Source of the DNA: Forficula auricularia
Lineage: Eukaryota > Arthropoda > Insecta > Dermaptera > Forficulidae
Direction of reading: 5' to 3'
Length of the DNA stretch: 64,000 nucleotides
Assembly: GCA_024734495.1 (NCBI GenBank)
Contig: JALMQS010000899.1
Span: forward strand, 124,001-188,000
The stretch's first letter is position 1. Each line of letters begins with the position of its first letter. Shown piece by piece: positions 21,666 through 30,612 of this stretch. Both the position numbers and the translations under genes were made by a program. The notes under the pieces are model-generated. The model made no database searches, had not been told where the DNA came from, and was given only the letters and a program-made list of their open reading frames with translations.

Positions 21666-21930
21666 ACTGTGTTGAGAGGCCTCCAAGCATTCGCTTGCCA
21701 CACTGGATGCAATTAAGAAGCGAGCAATTAAACTATTGGCACGGCACACACGTAGAGGATTTTTAAAAAGTTTGGTACGGCACCGTTCAATCCCCTCATT
21801 TGGTCGTTTCGTTAGTGGAGCCGGTGCTGGGTATGTGGAACACCAGGCCTCTATGCAGTGCCCATCAACAACCATTCCTATGGAAGGCAGGATACTTATG
21901 TTAGTGGTCATTGAGAGGCCAAATCCGCAA
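21666..21930 (+). pseudogene. Jockey-like reverse transcriptase C-terminal fragment
   Basis: A frame reads ASKHSLATLDAIKKRAIKLL (about 21688-21747), matching the same block in the copies at 26.05 and 28.70 kb, then runs into unrelated sequence. It is a short decayed fragment, part of a series of at least six pieces of the same Jockey-like family between 20.6 and 38 kb. Confidence 0.6.
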
Positions 21931-22160
21931 TTCTAGAAGTCACCACTAAAACTTAAATTGATCAAATTACATTTTTTTATTATTTTATTTTATAATTTTA
22001 TAACTGTCTATGTTATTTAAATTGTATAACTGCACTGTATGCATGAATTATTATTTTTTATTTGTCAAAAATAATCTTCGTTAATTTAAAAATCCCATAA
22101 AATCTGAAGAAAAAATATACTCACTTATTTTTACTAATTTTATATTTAAAGATATGTATA
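21931..22160. other. AT-rich DNA, no feature seen
   Basis: I see no gene or repeat end in this stretch. Confidence 0.4.
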
Positions 22161-22395
22161 TTGAACGGAATCGGATTAGCCGAGAGCTTAAAGACACTAG
22201 CCTTCTAAGCAGGAGTCCCGGGTTCGAGTCCGAGTCCCTGCATTGATATTTGACCGGCTATAATCTGATTCCTAGTCACCACTCCGTCTGGCAAGCGTGG
22301 TGACTTAATGCCAACCCCCTTCTATTTGATGGAAGAGGCCTATATTCAGCAGTGGATTGTCGCTATCGACAGGCTGATGATGATGATGATGATAT
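22161..22395 (+). mobile_element. tRNA-derived SINE with (ATG)n tail
   Basis: The head has TAGCCGAGAGC (box A-like, about 22178) and GGTTCGAGTCC (box B, 22220-22230), with an anticodon-loop-like CTTCTAA between them, suggesting a tRNA-Arg(UCU) origin. The body includes GAGGCCTATATTCAGCAGTGG, a phrase shared with moth and other insect SINE/RTE tails (from memory), and it ends in GCTGATGATGATGATGAT. The tail type matches the RTE fragment at 47980-48463, a plausible source of its retrotransposition machinery. Confidence 0.8.
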
Positions 22396-22424
22396 TGTTA
22401 TGACATCTTGAAGAATATGAAATT

Positions 22425-22720
22425 CTAGTGATCGGCCCTAACTAACTCACTCGACTACCTGGCTCACAGTTTCTGTCCTTTCCCTGTACTATAGATACTA
22501 TCATGGTGTTTGTTCAGTCTAGTTATCCCCCTAAAGCCCTCTTTGCAAGAAACAGGCGATTTTCGAACTCTCAGCACCCCTTCGCTGTCAAATTGGATAA
22601 AATTGAACCAGCGCTTTCGTCAACTCTTTTATCCCCATGACCTCCAGAGACTGGAACTCGTTTCCAGCCACCGTCTTCCCCTCAACTTATCGGATTCAGT
22701 GAATAAAAGTCTCTCGTGAT
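22425..22720 (+). pseudogene. Jockey-like reverse transcriptase C-terminal fragment
   Basis: Broken frames give LSLYYRYYHG-like and NWIKLNQRFRQLFYPHDLQR segments that align with the same region downstream of the RT in the copies at 26.15-26.4 and 28.8-29.3 kb. It is non-functional. Confidence 0.55.
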
Positions 22721-23544
22721 TTTTTAGGATATATTTATCTCTATAATTAAACTTCCATTATGAAAATGAAATTTTTTTGTTTATCTTTGAAAAATTTCGA
22801 ACATAAAAAAAGCCTTTTTTTGGTTCTCCCTTTAATTTCTCTATCATATAATCTAAAGGAGGCTAATAATCTCTCAAATTTCGTGGTAGACATTAGCGCT
22901 GTCTAATTACTTTAATTGTTAGAATAAACATCTGGCACATAATTACTTTAGAAATGGTTCAGGTGATAAAAGTGGAAATGATTTGCGCATTATTCTTAGC
23001 TCACGAAAGAGATTCATTGTATAGATAAATAGGAATGGGTGCTCTCAAATAAAAAAAATAAAAATAAAAAAAAGAGAGGAGATAAAGGATTTATTTATTG
23101 CACGACTGAAATCTGAAATTTTATATTATCATATTATCAGGTACAGCGACGGAGAGGGTGGCACTTGACACTTTTCGTCTCTGAAATACAGCCAAGGGAC
23201 TAGAAAAACGAGGGTTCGTATCTAAAATATAAAGGAAAAGGTTCTACTAAAAATCTATAAAGATTCTGAGGGATAGGTACTATTATAAGCATAAAATCTA
23301 CAGAGTTTCAAATTTTTTGAACCATTACTTTGACCGGAATAAAAAATTGATCGTTCAATGCCAAAAAATCCATGTTTTTTTTTCTTCCCCTTGGCCTCGG
23401 GAACTTGATGCCCATTTAGCCAGTCGTCACAGATTCACGTCGAATAGGTGTATAAAAAAAATCCATGTTATAATATATTAAAAATTAAAATAATACCAAA
23501 ACAATGGCGAACATTAAACATAATAATTATGTATAAAAAAGAGG
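22721..23544. repeat. Non-coding DNA with a repeat duplicated at 23.75-23.88 kb
   Basis: CGTTCAATGCCAAA preceded by GGAATAAAAAATTGAT (about 23335-23366) recurs at about 23842-23872. The pair shares about 140 bp at 60-80% identity by eye. No coding sequence. Confidence 0.5.
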
Positions 23545-23715
23545 ACCCTAAAGGTATTAATAATTACCGCCACTGACCCTACAAACATAGGAAACATATT
23601 CATAAAACTGATACTTGAAAACCCCTAAGCAGTGGCTTCAACCAAAGAGTAGAACAAGCTGGGTTTAGATCTGGTTTTTCTAAGAACGACCATCTGCAAC
23701 TGTAATTCCACAGAG
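23545..23715 (+). pseudogene. RTE-like reverse transcriptase fragment
   Basis: Frames interrupted by small shifts read GINNYRPLTL and then EQAGFRSGFSKNDHLQL, the conserved finger/palm block (NYRPISL ... QAGFRxGxSTxDH) of RTE-type reverse transcriptases. Only this internal scrap is present. Confidence 0.6.
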
Positions 23716-24179
23716 AGTCTCGGTAATAAGTTATAGACTTCAAAATTATAAATGCAAAAAATCTGTAAAAATTCCGCAGGATAGCTATTATTAAAACCAT
23801 AAAGTATAGAAAGTTTCAAATTTTTTGAGCCACTACATTGGCCAGAATAAAAAATTGATCGTTCAATGCCAAACACCCCATGTTATTTAGATGGGAAACT
23901 AGCATCGTTGTTCTGCAAAGGTTAGAATTGAGAAAGAAACTTGAAACTTGGGAAATATTTTTTTTTATTCATTTCGATCCATATGAGCCTTAGCCATCAT
24001 CAAAATTCGAAAATACCAAAAAAAGTTTCACCCTAATGCCCATGCAGTCACGCCATTATTGATACAATAATTCAAAGTGAAAAAGTAGAATTAAAATGGG
24101 AGGGAGCTGTTAAATATAGTAAACTATTGGTTATCTGCGAGACCCATTGAAGAAAAATAAGAAAAAATAAATTGACATG
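23716..24179. other. Repeat copy and unassigned AT-rich DNA
   Basis: Holds the second copy of the repeat from 23.2-23.4 kb. Nothing else is recognised. Confidence 0.4.
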
Positions 24180-24895
24180 TTCTGATGTGACCATCCAGTT
24201 GACCTTACCATACACTTCTGGTTGAGTTTGGTACAAGGGACTAGATTTTAATTTTTTGACCCTACAACCCCCGCCCCTTTTTTGGGCGATTAGTTTTTGC
24301 ATTTTTAGTCTTCTGGTAGCCCACTGATTATGTATACAAAATTTGGTTGAGTTTGTTCAAATGGCCTATATTTTTATTTTTTGACCCCCTAATTATGGCG
24401 CCAGAAAAAATATGTTAGTTATTATAGGCTTATTTTATAGCATATTTCATTTTCTGTTTTTTTTTTTTTTTTTTAATTTTAAAATATTATAATTTTAAAT
24501 TTTAACACCCCCCTTCTCTCCCCCTTAATTTTGGGTCGATATGCACTAAAATTTAATCAGCTCTTAATCTCAATGCACCAAAACTACTTGTGAAATTTAG
24601 TTTTGATATTAGCACTAGTTTTTGAGCTAGCTCGTTCACAAATTTGGTAGCTCACAGACTAACAGACTGACAGACATTTTGACAAAACAGTTAATATCTC
24701 AAAATATATAATTTTTTCGATGTTCACTTGTTAGAGCTTTTTTGTATACCGAAATGCCATGGTTTTGCCGAATTTTTTTTTATCAAAATAGTTTCAGCCG
24801 TTTTAGAGATATTTCGAAAAAAATAAGCAAAAAAAAAACATTTTTTCAAGCACGATTACAATGTTTGACCATACCATGTAAGGTAAAGTAAAAAT
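24180..24895 (+). mobile_element. Family B copy
   Basis: Collinear with family B: poly-C runs near 24263 and 24509, TTTTGGGTCGATATGCAC, GAGCTAGCTCG, the CAGACTAACAGACTGACAGAC microsatellite and a 3' end with CCATACCATGTAAGGTAAAG, where the terminal hairpin has decayed. Confidence 0.7.
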
Positions 24896-25498
24896 AGTTT
24901 ATTGACCTATCACTAAATAAAAATATGTTTATCTTTTAATAAAAAATATTATATGTTATATAATAACATGTTATTCACACATGATAGCAAAATAATTTTT
25001 GTTGAGTATATGAACACATAAAAAAATAAAAGCAATATAATCGTGTTTGTGAAATAAAAATACCCTACACCCCCCCCCCCCCGTATTTTTTCGATCACAT
25101 TTTTGAAATATTATTATATTTATTATGTTGATTTTATTCAAGTGCATCTAATATTTCTTTAAGTTTAAAGATTTTCTAATATATGAAATGAAATGAGAAT
25201 TTTGTAATATTTTACGCAATAAAAGTAGATATTTGACACTAGCTTACTTTATCATTTTATTCCTTTCATATCACCTCTCCAAATATATAGTCTTTTTGTC
25301 TTCAATTTTAATTTTTTAGTGCATAAAAAAAATTATTTTCCCATCTTTTGCTGCATATATTTGCATATTTTAACTTATTCTGCATATTACTTCCATATTT
25401 CAGTATTTTTAGATGCATATTTTATGGAATATTTTCGCAGTTTTTACTGCATAAAAATCCGGTCTCTAATTATAATATACTTCAGTGAAATCAAATGA
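24896..25498 (+). repeat. ATATGCA-rich repeat E, copy 1
   Basis: From a C15 run (about 25069) followed by GTATTTTTTC to ATGCATATTTT-rich DNA ending TGCATAAAAATCCGGTCTCT (25450-25469). The same sequence occurs inverted at 50973-51256 on the left edge of the satellite. The end resembles a transposon terminus. 24896-25060 is plain AT-rich DNA. Confidence 0.65.
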
Positions 25499-25714
25499 AA
25501 TCCGGTATTGCTTGAAGACTTAAAGAGAAGAAGAGCAAACATTTCTGATATCTTCAAGAAGATTTTATTATCAACATTCAAGAAGGAAAAGACGATAGAC
25601 CTGGCCGATTGCTTCATCTCCATGAGAATGTTCGAAATGATATTATTTAAAAACTATCTTAGAGAGGAAGAAAGTCAAGTTGCAGAAATAAAGAGGTTTT
25701 TGAAAATGGTATAA
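25499..25714 (+). CDS. Unrecognised open frame of about 72 codons
   Basis: I do not recognise it. The frame is open from a stop at 25496 to TAA at 25714 and reads NPVLLEDLKRRRANISDIF at its start. The composition is Lys/Glu/Leu-rich, like a helical segment. It lies immediately after the repeat E end, so it may be the last exon or C-terminus of a transposon protein. No start codon context or acceptor in the right phase was found. Confidence 0.3.
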   Translation, partial: NPVLLEDLKRRRANISDIFKKILLSTFKKEKTIDLADCFISMRMFEMILFKNYLREEESQVAEIKRFLKMV

Positions 25715-25888
25715 TAAAATATTAATTTTTTCCATTACTATTCAATAAATCCTATTTTTTAACTTCACATAGCTATGATTTAAGATTAAAGATTTGATAC
25801 TTTGTAGGTTAAGGTTTATCCAAAGAGAAGTTTAGGCTGAAAACACCTAGTTTGCACATTTTTAAAGAGATAAACTCATTTGAAAGCA

Positions 25889-26560
25889 CGAATGGATGAA
25901 CACATCTCCTCTGTGGCGAAATCTGCAGCAAGGAAAATTGGCCACTTATTCAGGTCCAAGCGATTTTTCACGCCCCTACTTCTTCTCACCATCTATAAGG
26001 CCCAAATCCGCCCCTGTCTCGAATACGGCTCTCATCTATGGAGAGGGAGCCTCTAAATATTCTCTTGCTACCCTGGATGCAATTCAGAAACGAGCCGTGA
26101 GGCTAATTGACAATTCTACCCTCACCGACTTCCTCGACTCGCCAGCTCATCGAAGAAATGTTTTGCACTTTCCCTTTTCTATAGATACTATCAAGGCAGG
26201 TGTTCTGATGAGATGAAATCAGTAATTCCCCTAAAGCATGCTTTGAGGGTAGCACGCGTTTTGCCGACTCCCAACACTCTTTCGCGGTCAAATTAGAAAA
26301 GTGCCGGACCACTTCATTCGCCAATACGTATATCCCCATGACTTCAAGGAACTGGAACTCTCTCCCAGTCTCCATCTTCCCCAGCACTTATAATCTTCAA
26401 ACCTTAAAAACCCGAGTGTATCTCCACCCTCTCACTTAATCAACTTTCCCTTCTCTTCGGTAATGCAAGGGTCTTTCGAGATCCATAGGGGCTGCATCTT
26501 TACTGGTGCGCCCCTTCTTGCATTCGATTGCAGAGAGTAGACTTCACCATCAACTTGAAA
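25889..26560 (+). pseudogene. Jockey-like retrotransposon 3' part
   Basis: Frames with a shift near 26045 read HISSVAKSAARKIGHLFRSK, RPCLEYGSHLWRG and ASKYSLATLDAIQKRAVRLI, then the C-terminal tail and 3' region ending with CTGCATCTTTACTGG and CCCCTTCTTGCATTC. Related to the copies at 21.7, 22.5 and 28.0-29.5 kb (+) and 37.8-38.0 kb (-). The catalytic palm is absent. Confidence 0.75.
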
Positions 26561-26747
26561 AAGTGTTTAGAACTAGTAATAAAAACCTCTGATAATCATT
26601 AACAATGTGCATTCTAGGTGGTTTCAGCCGAAACTTCTCTTTTGGTAGAAGCTATTTTTAAAGTTAAAAATAATGTTATTGAGAATAGCAATGATTTATA
26701 AGAACCAACCCAAAGAAAATGTCCTCTGCATAGTGCTAATAAATGTA

Positions 26748-26750
<3 letters not shown>

Positions 26751-26818
<68 letters not shown>
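26751..26818. repeat. (TA)n microsatellite, left part
   Basis: About 34 TA units, interrupted at its right end by the Helitron at 26819 and continued at 27130-27162. Confidence 0.9.
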
Positions 26819-26821
<3 letters not shown>

Positions 26822-27128
26822 ATATATATAAAATAGAAAAGTATGTGGATATATATGTATGTGGAAACGATCTGATTGGCCAGTGCATAGCCAATGCCAA
26901 AGCGTTAAATTATTAGAACGATTCTGATTGGTCAGATAGTGATCGTGCTTAGGCAATGTGTTAAATAAATCTTTCCTTATTCTTCCTTATTTTTGAATCA
27001 ATTTCATTCAGCACATTCTTTCGATACTTACAGTAAGATTTTAAATTTCAATTATTAAATTGGTATGAACGAGACGCTCCCCGCCAGAGGCTATGGTGAC
27101 GCCGGGCCGAAGGCCCGGTCGTCAGCTA

Positions 27129-27129
<1 letters not shown>
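26819..27129 (+). mobile_element. Non-autonomous Helitron (311 bp) inserted in a (TA)n tract
   Basis: It starts TCTATATATATAAAATAG (26819) after an A and ends CTAG (27126-27129) before a T, as expected for Helitron insertion between A and T. A 7-bp GC hairpin, CCGGGCC-GAA-GGCCCGG (27102-27118), sits 7 nt before CTAG. No coding sequence. The 3' GAGACGCTCCCCGCCAG block is shared with the element ending at 10353. Confidence 0.85.
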
Positions 27130-27166
<37 letters not shown>

Positions 27167-28034
27167 ATGAATTTTGTTTAATGATACTACATACAAATTC
27201 ATCAACAGCTCAATTTTTGGCGATTTTTCTAAAACTGACTTCACAAATTTGTATAACCTAGTGACCTAGTCTGTTACTGGCTAGGATAAATTATTGGTTT
27301 TATGTTTCATCTCAGTCTCACTTCATGACTCTGATGAAACGAAAGTGGCTAAAAAATCAAGGGCGGATCCAGGAATTTTTTTAAGGGGGGGGGCAAGAAT
27401 ATAACAATATTTTTATTTTAGTAGGAAATTCAATTAATTAATTAATGTTTATTTACAAGAAATACGCTTACATTCTAAAGAAATATTACACTTATACCAT
27501 GGGTGGTACCAGAATTTCATTTGGGGGGGGGTCAAGAAGGGGAAAATATACAGGGTTACCTACCTTTTAAATGTATATTATAATATACTTGGACTATAGT
27601 TCGCTAATTGAGTTCTTCATATTTATTTACTAAGTTTATAATGAAATTACTCATGTACCATATATATTCGAATAAAATGATTGTTTGCATGGTGTTTAAT
27701 AAATTGATTGAGACTACTAATGTAGTAAATTAAAAAAGGGAAAAATGACTCCCTATGAAGTTAGAATATCTTTATTCTTGTCTCGTCATAAATATCTTAA
27801 TAATACTTTGATCTATTTTTTCAAAAATCGAAATTTAGTTATGGGTTAAGATAGAAAGCTAAAAAATTTACCGGGATACTTCTCTCTTTCTACATAATAT
27901 ATAATAACATATAAGTAAATTAAAAAATCGAAGAACTTCACGGACAAAACGGCGTTGACTTGACATGATATGACCCATATATATTTATGTATTTATTTAT
28001 ATACCTATACATATATACACATAATCTGTGGGCC
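27130..28034. other. (TA)n remainder and transposon-end-like poly-G motifs
   Basis: 27130-27162 continues the TA tract. GGGCGGATCCAGGAATTTTT followed by a G-run (27361-27393) and a similar GTGGTACCAGAATTTC plus G-run (27505-27530) look like ends of a DNA transposon. No complete element was defined. The rest is AT-rich without genes. Confidence 0.4.
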
Positions 28035-29490
28035 ACTGCAAGGCTAGAAATGCAAAATCTTCTTGCCAAATTACCTGCATTAGGCCTCCCCCCCCCCCGA
28101 GCCTCTGCAAGTTGCTTGAGAGCTTTCTCTCAAACCGCTCTATTAAAGTCGAAGTTGACGGAATATCATCCTCGTCCTTTAATACTAATGCTGGAGTTCC
28201 TCAGGGCTCAGTCATTTCTCCCACGATCTTTATTATCTATATTAATGACCTTTTAAATCTGCCCTCCAATCCAATACATTGTTACGCTGACGATAGCACC
28301 TTCCAAAACTCTCAATCCTTACTAAACAAGCGCGCAAACATAGCCTCCTCGATAAATTCAGATTTAAGCATGCTTAAAAAAATGGGGATCTCACAACTTG
28401 GTAAACTTTAATGCTGGCAAAACACAATGCTGTCTAATTTCTAGGCGCGCAGATAGGAACCTTCCGGACATTTCCTATGATTCGAGCTCATTGGAATTCC
28501 GTAATAAAATATCAATGTTAGGTGTCACCTTAGGGTTCTGACCTCTCTTGAAATGACCATATTATCTCAGTAGCAAAAGCAGCAGCATGTAAGCTTGGCT
28601 TTCTTTTCCAAACCAAACGCTTTTTCACCCCCACCCAACTCCTTATATTATACAAGGCTCAAATTCGCCCCTGTCTTGAATATTGCTCGCGTTTGTGGAG
28701 AGGGGCCTCCAAACATTCTCTTAATACCTTAGATGCAATTCAGAAGCGAGCAATCAGACTGATAGGCGATCCTACATTAACTGACACTCTCGACTCCCTA
28801 GCCCATCGTAGATCTGTCTCCGCCCCTTTCCTTTTTTTTATAGATATTACCATGGCTTTTGTTCTGACGAAATAAAATCGATATTCCCACCAAAGGCTTC
28901 ATTTGCACGAAAAAAATTCAACACCCCTACGCGCTTAAACTAGATACTAATCGAACAAACGTGAAGGAAGGGGTTGACTGGGATATATATTCGGGGTGAA
29001 TTTATTTCCAAGACAACTCTTCTTATAAAAATAACTTTATTCACGAGATGGGGGTTTACAAAGTTGTCTAAACTTCTTCTCGGGTCTCGAGAGTTTTTGT
29101 GACTTGACAGGATGGACGCTGGTGTAGTATTCATGCTATGCGTGCAGCTTCCGCCGGCTTCCTGGCGCTGGGGTGTTGACGTGAGCTCCCGCGGTGGCGC
29201 GCTCTCTTGAAGTCTTATTGTGGGTGAATATGTTCCCCACAAACGGATTCGCCAATTCATTTATCTCTATGACATCTAGAGACTGGAACTCTCTTCCCCC
29301 GACCGTCTTTCCAGCAACTTATAACCTTCAATCTTTCAAGACCAGCATCCACAGATACCTTCGACTGCTACCCAATCCCTAAAACTCCCCTTATCTTGAC
29401 GTTAGAAGGGTCCACCACGGACTACAGAGGTTGTACCTTCTTGCAGCAATTTCTTCTTGTATCAATATCATTATAAAATAAAGTAAAAAA
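28035..29490 (+). pseudogene. Jockey-like retrotransposon, reverse transcriptase and 3' end
   Basis: The most complete copy of the family. After a frameshift in a C-run (28087-28098), the RT reads SLCKLLESFLSNRSIKVEVD, GVPQGSVISPTIFIIYINDL and HCYADDST (the YADD box). Later shifted frames give RPCLEYCSRLWRGASKHSL. The tail ends TATCAATATCATTATAAAAT (about 29462-29481) plus an A-rich end. Several frameshifts and stops plus an inserted LTR-like segment make it inactive. Confidence 0.85.
28962..29239. mobile_element. Solo-LTR-like insertion with 6-bp duplication
   Basis: A 278-bp segment starting TG and ending CA splits the 3' part of the Jockey-like copy. CAAACG flanks it on both sides (28956-28961 and 29240-29245). 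It contains GGATATATATTCGG and TATAAAAATAACTTTATT, possible promoter and polyadenylation elements. No related full LTR element is in the window, so class and orientation are open. Confidence 0.55.
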
Positions 29491-29729
29491 ACTAGGTGAT
29501 GGGTTAGGGGGCGAGGGTGGAGGTGACGGTTGGGGAAATGTGGTGGTGCAATGGTGGAGGGGTCAGGGTGGAAGCGGTTTCGAGGGGGAATTGCGTGGGG
29601 GTGAAGGAGTACAGGAGGTGGAGTGAAGTCGGGGGTCCGGGGGAGGGTGGTTCGGGGACCGAGTTATCGAGCATCGCTCGGTGGCCAGTTACTATATTTT
29701 AATTAATATTTTTTTAAACTAATAGGTAT
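29491..29729. other. G-rich low-complexity tract
   Basis: About 200 bp of GGTGG/GGGG-rich DNA (29505-29660), unusual in this AT-rich window, ending with GAGCATCGCTC. An apparent 61-codon frame across it has the composition of simple sequence. Origin unknown. Confidence 0.5.
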
Positions 29730-30385
29730 GCTACTAATAAATTTTTATAATTTTTCTAAATAATATAACAAAGAATAATTGCCATATCAATGAGAATTGT
29801 TTTTGACCGCGCTTATATGAAAAAGATATTTATCAGGAGACTACTGCAGTATTATTTCAAGTTAGAAATATATAAGTTCAAATATTATTTTCACTCAATA
29901 TTTGACAAAAATTCCCTACATTTGATTCGCGATTGAATCAAATGTAGAAAACATTCGATTAATTTATGCTGAAGCATCTAACATACATGCTAATTGACCG
30001 AGCGCTCTGGACTGGGAGATTAAATATATAACATCTGAGATTTCAAATTCACTTGGTGATCCATCCGAATGTCTAGTGGGCTATACGCGAAATGACGTTG
30101 GATTGTAGCTAAGTGGATCACATCTTTTTCTCTCTTGGTCCAGACTTAAGACTCCGCAGACTCCAATAGTGTAATCTCGCGATAAATATATTTTTCAAAT
30201 AAGCGCGGTCATAAACAATTCTCATTGATATAGCAATTATTCTTTGTTATAAAAATTAGAAAAATTATAAAAATTTATTTAAGATCATTATTTCAAGTTA
30301 GAAATATATAAGTTCAAATATTATTTTCACTCAATATTTGACAAAAATTCCTGCGATTGAATCAAATGTAGAAAACTTTATTCGA
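29730..30385. repeat. Mosaic foldback: inverted and direct repeats combined
   Basis: A block of about 110 bp (29737-29850) recurs inverted at 30174-30282, including ATCAATGAGAATTGTTT. A second block (29862-29955) recurs directly at 30290-30380, including TTCAAGTTAGAAATATATAA. The first direct copy holds the hairpin CTACATTTGATTC-N6-GAATCAAATGTAG (29916-29947). The order A-B-x-A(inverted)-B suggests partial duplication of a MITE. Confidence 0.7.
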
Positions 30386-30489
30386 TTAATATGCTACTAT
30401 AAATTTTTTTAAAATTAAATAAATAAATATTGCTTTTCCCGCATTAATATTTGAAATTTAAAAATAATTAGTTTGTTGGACTATAGGGC

Positions 30490-30612
30490 TCGCAGTTGTA
30501 TTATCAAATCACGTGACCCAAGCTAACTGCCATCTATATGTGAAAACATTTGTGTTTGGATATCCGTCGAGCTCAGATCCTTCAGCGACAATAATCGTCT
30601 TAATTGCACAAA
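30490..30612 (+). promoter_or_regulatory. Putative SUMO promoter and 5' UTR
   Basis: CACGTG (30510-30515) within ATCACGTGAC lies 103 bp upstream of the ATG, and the start codon sits in CACAAAATGC, a good animal context. The segment is more GC-balanced than its surroundings. The same box is found in the promoter candidate at 2.4 kb. Confidence 0.45.

Noticed and set aside
26750..26956. A 68-codon frame rich in Ile-Tyr
   Set aside because: It is translation of the (TA)n microsatellite.
29517..29702. Gly/Val-rich frame of 61 codons
   Set aside because: Low-complexity G-rich tract; composition explains the open frame.
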